Shown: positions 1-6,842 of the stretch, piece by piece
Layout: each line of letters starts with the position of its first letter
Numbering within the stretch: position 1 is the stretch's first letter
Source: VXYL01 sp964348085
Lineage (GTDB): Bacteria; Pseudomonadota; Gammaproteobacteria; Pseudomonadales; Azotimanducaceae
Assembly: GCA_964348085.1 (NCBI GenBank)
Contig: CAYGBI010000107.1
Span: 1 to 8,704, forward strand
DNA: 8,704 bases
Direction: 5' to 3'
The notes under the pieces: generated by a model
Databases searched by the model: none
Told to the model about the DNA's origin: nothing
What the model saw: the letters and a program-made list of their open reading frames with translations, nothing else
Translations under genes and position numbers: made by a program

Positions 1-712
1 ACCTGCGGGGCAAGTTCTGACCGCTCTATCGGTGCTCGCACTGGTCGGCTCCGTGTTGCTCGTCATTCATCAAGCACGCAAAAATCGATTCGACCCGCTC
101 TGGGGCGTTCTGTGGATCATCGGACTGATGTTGATCAACGTGCCACAGTTCATCATTACGGAAGACATCCCGTACAGAACCGCCAGATTCATGTTCGTGC
201 CGCACGCTCTGTGCTTGTCTTGCCTGATGCTGGCGGTCGTAAGAACGGGGCGGATATTCTTCACAACGCTGATTGGAGTTCTGCTCATTGGCCTAGTGTT
301 CGCTCAGTTGCACTTCTTCTCCCCTGCCCCTGCCATGTCGATGATCGAGATTGAACGGCTGCTAGCGAATGGCCGGCCCGTTATCCGCTCTGAATTCGAC
401 GTATACATCGGCGACAACCGACTGATTTTCGTGAAGGAGGAATGCAGCGAAGCGGATGTCGGCCCGAGGTTCTTCCTGCACGTGGACCCGGTTGACAAGG
501 CCAGCCTTCCCCTACGTCGCATGCAGTACGCTTTCGACAATCTGGACTTCTACTTCAACGATTTTAGGTATGGGCCTCCGGCTGATAGGCAATGCATCGC
601 GGTGCGCAGGTTGCCCGACTACGGCATCGCCGCCATCAGTACCGGTCAGCATATCCCCGGGGAAGGCCGTCTCTGGGAGGGGAGCTACCGTTTCGGCGAA
701 CGCACCGACTAA
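1..712 (+). CDS. C-terminal part of a polytopic membrane protein, possibly glycosyltransferase-related (5' end outside window)
   Basis: The frame is open from base 2 to the TAA at 710-712, so about 236 residues are visible and the start lies outside the window; the GTG at 32 is only an internal valine. Counting from base 2, hydrophobic stretches at about residues 5-22, 34-51, 63-80 and 85-102 look like membrane helices. They are followed by a soluble domain (about 110-236) with FFLHVDPVD (157-165), LPDYGIAAISTGQ (204-216) and RLWEGSY (223-229). From memory, this type of tail (FFLH-PVD, two spaced cysteines, LPDY-I--I-TGQ) occurs at the end of membrane proteins annotated as family 39-like glycosyltransferases; I could not run a search. 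Cys148 and Cys198 could pair if the domain is periplasmic (inference). The next two genes also fit a surface-glycan block. Base composition is clearly lower in GC than the ccm genes. The membrane protein call is firm; the function is not. Confidence 0.6.
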   Translation, partial: PAGQVLTALSVLALVGSVLLVIHQARKNRFDPLWGVLWIIGLMLINVPQFIITEDIPYRTARFMFVPHALCLSCLMLAVVRTGRIFFTTLIGVLLIGLVFAQLHFFSPAPAMSMIEIERLLANGRPVIRSEFDVYIGDNRLIFVKEECSEADVGPRFFLHVDPVDKASLPLRRMQYAFDNLDFYFNDFRYGPPADRQCIAVRRLPDYGIAAISTGQHIPGEGRLWEGSYRFGERTD

Positions 713-748
713 TGGGAGGCTCTCGGGGCTGACGCGAGCTGTCTTCGA

Positions 749-1693
749 GTGAACGACAGAGATAGAGAAAATCGATCAATGCAAGCCGAAGCCGACAGCC
801 GCCTGAGCGTGGGCCATAGTCCGGGGTTCGTCTCCGCTTGGCGATCGGCGTTCTGCGATGTCTACCGTTGGCGGCAGGACGGTCGGTTCGCGGTCGTTCC
901 GCAACTCTTCGGAGCGCCCGTGTGCTCCTATCTGCCCGGCCTCAACTACGCCGACCTGAACGCCACCGAAGCGCGGCTGCTTGCGCGTGAGATGTCCGGC
1001 CGTTCGTTCAACATCCGTGCGTTGGCGGTGCCAAAAGGAGAGCTCGCACCCGGTGCGCCCGCGGTGCTCAGGCTCGATCTTGCAGCCTTCGGCCATGATC
1101 ACGGTGTCGTTTGGGAACAGGCTCTGAACGGCACGACCCGCAACGCCGTCAGGCGTGCGCGCAAGGCCGGGCTCGAAGTTGCCGAAGAGACCGGGCCGGC
1201 TGCGACGGAGGTGTTCCGTGGTCTGCTGTCCGTCACCCTCGCACGACACGGCGCGCCGATGATGCCGACGGCACTGTTCGAGATACTGATCGACCAGCTC
1301 GATGCCCGGATACTGGTGGTTCGCAAGCACGCCGGCGGCGAAGCGCTGGCAAGCCTGCTCTGGCTTCGCGACGGCCCGCTTGCTTGGATGCCTTGGATGG
1401 GGTCGCGGCTTCGCCCCGACCAGCCGGGCGATCTGCTCTTCTGGGGACTGATCGAGCACGCTCTCGACGCGGGCGCGGCCATCGTGGACTTCGGCCGCTC
1501 CCCGGTTGGCGACGGGGTCTACCGGTTCAAGCGGGGTTTTGGCGCTGTCCCCGTCCCCGTCCTCTGGCTCTCTGATCGAAAGGCCGACCTCTATAGCCGT
1601 TACGCGCCGGTGCAGAGGTTGTGGCGCACGCTTCCCAAGGTTCTGACCGATGAACTCGGCCCGCGATTGTGCCGATACTTGGCGGACTACTGA
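749..1693 (+). CDS. FemAB/GNAT-fold acyltransferase-like protein
   Basis: The 314-residue protein has the layout of the GNAT domain found in FemAB-like proteins (Pfam acetyltransferase type 6). RNAVRRARKAGL (131-142) is the usual arginine-rich segment before the second half. A middle part carries LASLLWLRDGPLAWMPW, and the C-terminal signature is VDFGRSPVGDGVYRFKRGFG (246-265). Proteins with this signature transfer acyl or aminoacyl groups and are common in exopolysaccharide and PEP-CTERM/exosortase gene sets; here no exosortase gene is visible. The N-terminal part before the first conserved block is short for the family. GTG at 749 gives the longest reading; ATG at 779 (MQAEADS) is an equally plausible start, and neither has a strong Shine-Dalgarno. 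The gene lies 36 bases after the membrane protein and nine bases before the methyltransferase, so the three are probably co-transcribed. The substrate is unknown, and the product is likely cytoplasmic since no signal peptide or membrane helix is seen. Confidence 0.75.
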   Translation: MNDRDRENRSMQAEADSRLSVGHSPGFVSAWRSAFCDVYRWRQDGRFAVVPQLFGAPVCSYLPGLNYADLNATEARLLAREMSGRSFNIRALAVPKGELAPGAPAVLRLDLAAFGHDHGVVWEQALNGTTRNAVRRARKAGLEVAEETGPAATEVFRGLLSVTLARHGAPMMPTALFEILIDQLDARILVVRKHAGGEALASLLWLRDGPLAWMPWMGSRLRPDQPGDLLFWGLIEHALDAGAAIVDFGRSPVGDGVYRFKRGFGAVPVPVLWLSDRKADLYSRYAPVQRLWRTLPKVLTDELGPRLCRYLADY

Positions 1694-1702
1694 CGGACGA
1701 CC

Positions 1703-2398
1703 ATGACCCGGGCGAACACCGATGCCGACGCGATCTACGACGGACTACGAGCCGATTACGGCGAGTCCAGCGCCAAGGCATCCGGCTATCTCTCCGAATA
1801 CTCCTTTCTTCGGGAGCGGGAGCTGATTCTCGACGTCATCGGCGACGAACCGGGCACAGTGCTGGACATCGCCTGCGGAGGCGGATTGGTCACTCTGCCC
1901 TTGGCGAGGGCCGGACGGCGTGTCGTTGGCGTGGACTTCAATGCGGCGGCATGCAAGCAGGCGAGGCGGAACGGCATCGGCGCGGTCCGCGGCGACGCGT
2001 TCGCCCTGCCACTGGCGAACAGGACGGCGGGTGTCGTGGTGAATGTGGAGTTCGCGCAGCAGTACGACTTGCCTGCGGTCGAAGGCATGCTGCGTGAGGC
2101 GGCCCGGGTGCTGCGTCCGGCCGGACGGCTCGTGGTCGTATGGGCCAACCGTACGGCTCTGGTGCATCGAATTGCCTCAGCGGCCTTGCGCCTGCTGAAC
2201 CCCTCGCGAGGCCGGGTCTCGTTGACGCTGATCAGTCATGCGCCATCGGAGATGCGGGCGGCCGGGGAACGAGCGGCCCTCGTCCTGGACGACATGCTTG
2301 CGATCTTCCCGCCATTGCGCCTACGTCTCCATGGCATCGACGGACCCTTGGTTGGTCTGATTGGATCGAGTTTCGTCGCCGTCTTTCGGAAACCATGA
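1703..2398 (+). CDS. Class I SAM-dependent methyltransferase
   Basis: The 231-residue protein has a Rossmann-type methyltransferase core. Motif I is VLDIACGGG (53-61), which forms the SAM-binding glycine loop. The acidic residue after strand 2 is Asp78 in GVDFN, the usual ribose contact. Further on, EAARVLRPAGRLVVVWAN is the typical strand 5 region of UbiE/Methyltransf_11-like enzymes. The start ATG at 1703 lies nine bases after the FemAB-like stop, and the TGA is at 2396-2398. The substrate cannot be read from the sequence; from context it may modify a glycan precursor, lipid or quinone-like molecule (inference). No membrane segment is seen, so it is likely cytosolic. It is the last gene of the left block, and a 291-base gap separates it from ccmF. 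The family call is firm and the substrate open. Confidence 0.85.
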   Translation: MTRANTDADAIYDGLRADYGESSAKASGYLSEYSFLRERELILDVIGDEPGTVLDIACGGGLVTLPLARAGRRVVGVDFNAAACKQARRNGIGAVRGDAFALPLANRTAGVVVNVEFAQQYDLPAVEGMLREAARVLRPAGRLVVVWANRTALVHRIASAALRLLNPSRGRVSLTLISHAPSEMRAAGERAALVLDDMLAIFPPLRLRLHGIDGPLVGLIGSSFVAVFRKP

Positions 2399-2689
2399 CG
2401 TACCTTGAAACACCAAACGATCAATACTCGCAGTTGTGCTATCGTTGAACTCCGCATCTTCAACGTCCAGCAGCCCGTGATGGAAGTCCGCGTCGCACCG
2501 AGAACGGTCAGGCGTCCACCCGGCAGGGCGCGACGAGGGAGCACATCGGGCCATTTTCGACCGAGGAACAACGATGCCGGGCGGGATGCATGGCCGTTCG
2601 AATGCCGCGGGACTTGCACCACGAGCCAATAGGGCAGCCACGCACCGTATGCGCACTGGGTACAGCGGGGCGCCAAGGCATCGCCGCCC
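2399..2689. other. Intergenic stretch between the methyltransferase and ccmF; probable promoter region
   Basis: I see no supported gene in these 291 bases. The first row (2401-2460) has 26 G or C in 60 by hand count, the lowest I noted in the window, while the rest returns to high GC. A weak extended -10-like element, TGC-TATCGT, lies at 2437-2445 without a convincing -35 box; TTGAAA at 2405-2410 is badly spaced for it. ACGAT at 2417-2421 and ATCGT at 2441-2445 form a five-base inverted repeat around an 18-20 base loop, which may be chance. The short plus-strand frame at 2405-2632 has no recognisable content. The most likely role is the promoter and leader of the ccmFGHI-proA-like transcript, or degraded DNA left at a rearrangement junction (inference). 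Confidence 0.4.
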
Positions 2690-4630
2690 GTGATCGTCGA
2701 AGTCGGCCACTTCGCCACCATCGCCGCCTTGATGATGGCACTCGCCCTTGGCGCACTTGGCCAGTGGAGCGCGGTGAATCCGTCGTGGCGGGGTGCGGTC
2801 GCCACACTCGCATCCGGCCAATGCGTGTTCGTCGGCCTCGGCTTCTTGGTGCTGCTGTACGCTTTCCTCGGCAACGACTTCTCGGTCGCTTATGTTGCCC
2901 GCAACTCCAACACCGCACTGCCGTGGCATTACCGGCTGAGTGCCACTTGGGGCGCACACGAAGGGTCGTTTCTGCTTTGGACGCTGGTGATGGCGGCGTG
3001 GACGGCGGCCGTGAGCGCCGCCGGCAAGCGCCTGCCGGACGACATCCACGGTCGCGTTTTGAGCACCTTGGGCCTGCTGAACTTCGGCTTCCTGCTGTTT
3101 TTGCTCAGTACCAGCAATCCCTTCGAGCGGTTGGTGGGTGCGCCGGTCGAGGGCGCCGACTTGAACCCGCTGCTGCAGGACTTCGGCTTGGTCGTGCATC
3201 CACCCATGCTGTACGTGGGCTACGTCGGCTTCGCCGTGACGTTCGCTTTCGCCACGGCGGGCTTGCAGAGCGGTCGTCTGGACGCCGCTTGGGCGCGTTG
3301 GACCCGCCCGTGGACCAATACCGCGTGGGCATTCCTCACCGTCGGTATCGCGCTCGGCAGTTGGTGGGCGTATTACGAACTCGGCTGGGGCGGCTGGTGG
3401 TTCTGGGACCCCGTCGAGAATGCCTCGTTCATGCCATGGCTGGCCGGCACTGCGCTGGTGCATTCTCTGGCGGCAACGGAGAAACGCGGCGCGTTCAAGA
3501 GTTGGACCGTGTTCCTCGCCATCGCCGCCTTCTCGTTGGCGTTGCTCGGGGCCTTCATCGTCCGCTCCGGCGTCATCACTTCCGTCCACGCATTCGCCTC
3601 GGACCCGGAACGGGGCCTGTTCATCCTGTTGTTGTTGGCGTTGGCAGTCGGCGGGGCGCTCACGCTGTACGCCGTGCGGGCGCCGAAGGTCACCGCCCGA
3701 GCCCGTTATCGGGGCGTGTCGCGCGAGTTCATGCTGTTGGCGAACAACCTGCTCTTGGTGCTCGCGTTGGCAGTGGTGTTGATCGGCACGCTGTACCCCG
3801 TCGCCTTCGAGGCGGCGACGGGCGGCGACAAGCTCTCCGTCGGGCCGCCCTACTTCAATGCCGCTTTCGTGCCGTTGGCGTTGGTCTTGGCCGCGTTGCT
3901 CGCCGTCGCGCCGATCTCCCGTTGGCGGCACACCCCGGCTCGGCTGTTCAAGAACGCAGGGTTGATGTCGGTGGCGGCGGTGGCGCTTGGCGTCGTCTTG
4001 CCGTTGGCGCTAAGCGGCGTCGTAAAAGCCGGTGCGACGGTCGCCATCGCCCTCGGCCTGTGGGTGACGCTGGTTCTCGCTGCCGATCTCAAAGGGCGCC
4101 GCGCGGCTTTGACGCGCGGCTACCTCGGCATGGTCACCGCGCACTTCGGCTTCGCCGTCAGTTTGATCGGCATTGGCGTAACCAGCCAGTTTTCCCATGA
4201 ACTGGACGTCAAGATGGCGGTCGGCGATAGTGCTGAACTGAACGGCGTCACATGGCGCTTCAACGACTTGCGCCAAGTTCAAGGCCCCAACTACATCGCC
4301 GATCAGGGCGAGTTCATCGCCGACGGCACCGTGCTCATCGCGGAAAAGCGCCGTTACGCTGCTGGCGGCCAAGTAATGACCGAAGCCGGCATCGCGCCCG
4401 GCTTCACCCGCGACCTGTATGTCGCCTTGGGCGAACCGCTGCCGGACGGCGCGTGGGGCGTGCGTCTGAACGACAAGCCACTAGTACGCTGGGTTTGGTT
4501 GGGGGCGCTTCTGATGGCCCTCGGCGGCGTGCTCGCGGCGACGGATGCGCGCTACTTTCGCCTCGCCCGGCGACAAGCGGCCGAACCGTCGGTCACCCCG
4601 GCGTTCGCCCCCCAAGGCACGGCCACCTGA
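2690..4630 (+). CDS. ccmF: Cytochrome c heme lyase subunit CcmF
   Basis: CcmF is the core integral-membrane subunit of the System I heme ligase, which attaches heme (received from CcmE) to apocytochrome c on the periplasmic side. The 646-residue length matches E. coli CcmF (647). The WWD heme-handling motif WGGWWFWD is at residues 233-240, followed by PVENASFMPWLAG. The four family histidines are visible: His170 (VVHPPMLY), His258 (LVHSLAATEKR), His300 (SVHAFASD) and His485 (AHFGFAVS), corresponding by position to E. coli His173, 261, 303 and 491, so heme b binding should be intact. Many hydrophobic helices span the protein; a periplasmic loop (about 500-600) precedes a last helix near 601-622. 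GTG at 2690 is chosen because MIVEVGHFA matches the conserved N-terminus of the family; the Shine-Dalgarno is weak. It is the first gene of the operon, ending 26 bases before ccmG. ccmABCDE do not precede it, which is unusual. Confidence 0.97.
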   Translation: MIVEVGHFATIAALMMALALGALGQWSAVNPSWRGAVATLASGQCVFVGLGFLVLLYAFLGNDFSVAYVARNSNTALPWHYRLSATWGAHEGSFLLWTLVMAAWTAAVSAAGKRLPDDIHGRVLSTLGLLNFGFLLFLLSTSNPFERLVGAPVEGADLNPLLQDFGLVVHPPMLYVGYVGFAVTFAFATAGLQSGRLDAAWARWTRPWTNTAWAFLTVGIALGSWWAYYELGWGGWWFWDPVENASFMPWLAGTALVHSLAATEKRGAFKSWTVFLAIAAFSLALLGAFIVRSGVITSVHAFASDPERGLFILLLLALAVGGALTLYAVRAPKVTARARYRGVSREFMLLANNLLLVLALAVVLIGTLYPVAFEAATGGDKLSVGPPYFNAAFVPLALVLAALLAVAPISRWRHTPARLFKNAGLMSVAAVALGVVLPLALSGVVKAGATVAIALGLWVTLVLAADLKGRRAALTRGYLGMVTAHFGFAVSLIGIGVTSQFSHELDVKMAVGDSAELNGVTWRFNDLRQVQGPNYIADQGEFIADGTVLIAEKRRYAAGGQVMTEAGIAPGFTRDLYVALGEPLPDGAWGVRLNDKPLVRWVWLGALLMALGGVLAATDARYFRLARRQAAEPSVTPAFAPQGTAT

Positions 4631-4645
4631 ACCCGCTCTCAAGCG

Positions 4646-4650
4646 AAGGA
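4646..4650 (+). promoter_or_regulatory. Shine-Dalgarno for ccmG
   Basis: AAGGA lies six bases before the ATG at 4657. It supports that start over upstream in-frame codons, which would make the protein begin inside ccmF. Confidence 0.6.
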
Positions 4651-4656
4651 ATCGAC

Positions 4657-5184
4657 ATGCGATTCGGACGGTTTCTGCCGCTGGCCGCCTTTGCCGTACT
4701 CGCCACCGTGCTCTATCTCGGTTTCACCCTGCGCGATCCGAACCTATTGCCCTCGGCGCTGCTCGACAAACCCTTCCCCGACTTCGACTTGCCACGCCTT
4801 GCGGGCGGGCGGGCGACGAAGGCGGACTTGGCCGGCGAAGTGCGCTTGGTGAATGTCTGGGCGACTTGGTGCCCCACCTGCCTCGCCGAACACGGCGAAC
4901 TGATGCGCATCCGCGACGCAACCGGGCTGGCCATCGTCGGCATCAACTACAAGGACGACGTAGAGGAAGCCGAGCTGTGGCTCGCGCGCCATGGCGATCC
5001 CTACGACTTCAACATCGTCGACGCGGCCGGGGACCTAGGCGTCGAACTCGGCGTATACGGCGCCCCCGAGACCTTTCTCGTCGACGCCGACGGCGTCATT
5101 CGCTACAAGCGAGTCGGCGAAGTGAACGCGACAATCTGGCGCGAGGAGCTAGCGCCCGCGCTGGCGGCGTTGCGTCAGCCGTGA
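4657..5184 (+). CDS. ccmG: Thiol:disulfide interchange protein CcmG (DsbE)
   Basis: CcmG is a membrane-anchored periplasmic thioredoxin-like protein that passes electrons from DsbD/CcdA to CcmH and apocytochrome c, keeping the heme-binding cysteines reduced. The 175-residue protein has a hydrophobic signal anchor (about residues 6-23), the substrate loop with KPFPDFDLP, the active site WCPTC at 71-75 (Cys72 and Cys75), the family-specific GINYKDD stretch, and GVYGAPETF with the cis-proline at Pro137. All are as in E. coli CcmG, and the length is typical. The frame stays open upstream to 4252, but that part overlaps ccmF; ATG 4657 gives a proper N-terminal anchor and has a good ribosome binding site. 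The TGA at 5182-5184 overlaps the ccmH ATG by one base (TGATG), indicating translational coupling. Confidence 0.96.
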   Translation: MRFGRFLPLAAFAVLATVLYLGFTLRDPNLLPSALLDKPFPDFDLPRLAGGRATKADLAGEVRLVNVWATWCPTCLAEHGELMRIRDATGLAIVGINYKDDVEEAELWLARHGDPYDFNIVDAAGDLGVELGVYGAPETFLVDADGVIRYKRVGEVNATIWREELAPALAALRQP

Positions 5185-5612
5185 TGCCTCGGCTCGCTTT
5201 GCTGTTGATCGGCGCGCTCGGGGCCGCTACTTGGGCGTTTGCCGACCGCCCCGCCGTCACCGAGCCCCGTTCTTGCGCGTCCGCAATCGACGGCTTCGAT
5301 TTCGCGGATGCCGAAACCGAAGCGCGCTATAGACGCTTGATCACGGAGTTTCGCTGTCCGAAATGCTTGAACGAGTCGTTGGCGAGCTCCGGCGCCCCGA
5401 TCGCCGTCGATCTCAGGCGTACCGTGCGCCGCTTGCTCGAGGCCGGCGAGTCGGACGCCGCGGTGCGGAAGTATCTACAGGAAAGATATGGCGACTTCGT
5501 TCTATACGACCCACCGCTGCGCCCAGCCACGGCGTTGCTGTGGATCGCGCCCCTCGTCCTCGCCGTGGTCGCCGTCGTGGTGCTGGTGCGGGTGGCGAGG
5601 CCACGCCGTTGA
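5184..5612 (+). CDS. ccmH: Cytochrome c maturation thiol-oxidoreductase CcmH (CcmL/CycL type)
   Basis: CcmH is a small membrane-anchored periplasmic protein that handles apocytochrome c thiols and works with CcmF and CcmI in heme ligation. The 142-residue product has a signal peptide (about 1-20, with a likely cut after AFA), the redox motif RCPKC at 57-61 (Cys58 and Cys61), a helical domain ending ERYGDFVLYDPP, and one membrane helix at about 114-138. It is the short, stand-alone form: the CcmI part that is fused to CcmH in E. coli is encoded by the next gene. An additional cysteine, Cys31, sits just after the predicted signal peptide. The start overlaps the ccmG stop by one base; the Shine-Dalgarno is poor, so translation probably depends on coupling. 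The TGA at 5610-5612 overlaps the ccmI TTG. Confidence 0.94.
   Translation: MPRLALLLIGALGAATWAFADRPAVTEPRSCASAIDGFDFADAETEARYRRLITEFRCPKCLNESLASSGAPIAVDLRRTVRRLLEAGESDAAVRKYLQERYGDFVLYDPPLRPATALLWIAPLVLAVVAVVVLVRVARPRR
5595..5600 (+). promoter_or_regulatory. Shine-Dalgarno deciding the ccmI TTG start
   Basis: GCGAGG lies eight bases before TTG 5609. It supports this rare start codon, which would otherwise be passed over for the GTG at 5642 that would delete part of the first membrane helix. Confidence 0.45.
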
Positions 5613-6832
5613 CCGACACCTCCTGGCTCGGCGTCACCGCCGTGGCGCTGGTGGCTGCGGCGGTCTATATCGCCGTGGTAGCGCTACGCGGCAAACAACC
5701 GCTTCGAGTCACGGGGTCCGCACTGGCGGTGTTCCGAGATCGCCGCGCGGAGATTGAAGCCGAAGCCCAAGCCGTGGGCATAAGCGAAAGCGAAGCCGAA
5801 GCGCTGACGGAGGAACTGGCGCTCGAATTCTCGGATGAAACCGACGCCACGGCCTCCACCCAAGGCCAAGCAGCGGTCCCCGAAGGCGAGCCGGCCAAGC
5901 CGCCGTTGGCGCCCTTGGTTGGCGGCGCACTCGCGCTCGCCGGGCTCGCGCTCGGGCTCTACGCCCTATGGGGCGAGCCGAACGCGAAGTTGTTGGCGGA
6001 CGCAGGCCAACTCATCGACGCCGCAGCCGACGGCGACGACGGCGCACTCGCCAAACTCGAGGCGGCCTTGACCGCTCGCACGACGCGAAGGCCGGGGGAC
6101 GCGGATAGCTGGTTCTACTTGGGACATGTGCGTTTGCATGAGTCCAACTACCGAGGAGCCGCGGACGCCTTCGCCGCGCTCCACGGCCTGACCGGCGCCA
6201 ATCTGCATGTCGACCTCGCGTGGGCGCGGGCGAGCTACCTAGCCGACGCCGGCGAGTTGAGCGCAGCCACCCGGCGCATCGTCGATCGCGTGTTGGCGAG
6301 CGCCCCCGGGCACCCCGACATGCTGGAGCTCTTGGCCATGGACGCGTTCAAGGGGGGCGATTTCGCCGCCGGCACTGGCTACCTCGCCCAAGCGCTGCGG
6401 CAAGAGCTGTCTGCCGCTAGGCGGCGATTGCTCGAAGAGACGTTGACCCTCGCACGTGCCCGTCTCGACCCGAAGCGCCCGCTGATCGAAGTCGAAGTAA
6501 CCCTCGACGGCGAGGCCGAGCCGTGGTTGGTGGTGTTCGCTCGGGCCGTCGGCGGCGGTATGCCGCTCGCGGTGGTCAGACGCCCGGCGCAAGGGCGACA
6601 GAGAGTCGTCCTCGACGACGCCACGAGCATGAACGAGGCGCTACCGTTGTCGTCGAGCGACCATGTCGAAGTCGTGGCCCGGCTGTCCGCCACGGGCATG
6701 GCGACCGACACGAGCGCCGAGGTGGTCTCCTCGCCCGTGCAAGCGAGCGCTCAGCCGCTCGTGCAACTGACGCTGACGACTGAGGAACCGGCGACGCAGA
6801 CGGAGCACGCCATCGACCGCGCCGTGCCGTAA
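5609..6832 (+). CDS. ccmI: Apocytochrome c chaperone CcmI (CycH type), TTG start
   Basis: CcmI binds the C-terminal helix of apocytochromes c in the periplasm and presents them to CcmF/CcmH. From TTG 5609 the protein has 407 residues, usual for stand-alone CcmI. The order of parts is: first membrane helix (about 5-27); a cytoplasmic helical loop with the family pattern RRAEIEAEAQAVGISESEAEAL (starting at 45, key feature ISESE-EAL-EEL); an acidic and variable linker; a second helix (about 101-121); TPR-like helical repeats (about 135-290, e.g. DSWFYLGHVRLHESNYRGAA); and a C-terminal periplasmic domain (about 300-400) with VVFARAVGGGMPLAVVR. No ATG fits, and the frame upstream of 5609 runs inside ccmH. 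TTG overlaps the ccmH TGA (TTGA), so coupling is expected. Repeat boundaries were judged by eye. Confidence 0.92.
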   Translation: MTDTSWLGVTAVALVAAAVYIAVVALRGKQPLRVTGSALAVFRDRRAEIEAEAQAVGISESEAEALTEELALEFSDETDATASTQGQAAVPEGEPAKPPLAPLVGGALALAGLALGLYALWGEPNAKLLADAGQLIDAAADGDDGALAKLEAALTARTTRRPGDADSWFYLGHVRLHESNYRGAADAFAALHGLTGANLHVDLAWARASYLADAGELSAATRRIVDRVLASAPGHPDMLELLAMDAFKGGDFAAGTGYLAQALRQELSAARRRLLEETLTLARARLDPKRPLIEVEVTLDGEAEPWLVVFARAVGGGMPLAVVRRPAQGRQRVVLDDATSMNEALPLSSSDHVEVVARLSATGMATDTSAEVVSSPVQASAQPLVQLTLTTEEPATQTEHAIDRAVP

Positions 6833-6842
6833 AATCCGCGGG

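Noticed and set aside
776..1459. Minus-strand open frame opposite the FemAB-like gene
   Set aside because: No recognisable motif, and the opposite strand carries conserved FemAB signatures.
2591..2625. tRNA-like T-loop TTCGAAT (2597-2603) followed by ACCA at 2618-2621
   Set aside because: The five bases on either side do not pair as a T-stem on either strand, and no matching acceptor or anticodon arm is visible upstream.
2405..2632. Possible small 75-codon gene in the gap before ccmF
   Set aside because: It has no ribosome binding site, no motif, and a basic, low-complexity tail; its length is expected by chance at this GC content.
2321..3931. Long minus-strand open frame of about 536 codons opposite the methyltransferase end and ccmF
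   Set aside because: Its product is rich in R, Q, E, H and G with no domain pattern. It arises from the GC-rich codon positions of ccmF, whose reading is unambiguous.
2590..4200. Long plus-strand open frame of about 536 codons overlapping ccmF in another frame
   Set aside because: The product is arginine-rich and low in complexity, a shadow of ccmF.
4252..4656. In-frame upstream extension of ccmG
   Set aside because: It lies inside ccmF, is arginine-rich, and would bury the signal anchor; ATG 4657 has a good ribosome binding site.
5363..5608. In-frame upstream extension of ccmI
   Set aside because: It lies inside ccmH and reads as arginine-rich shadow; the family N-terminal helix begins right after 5609.
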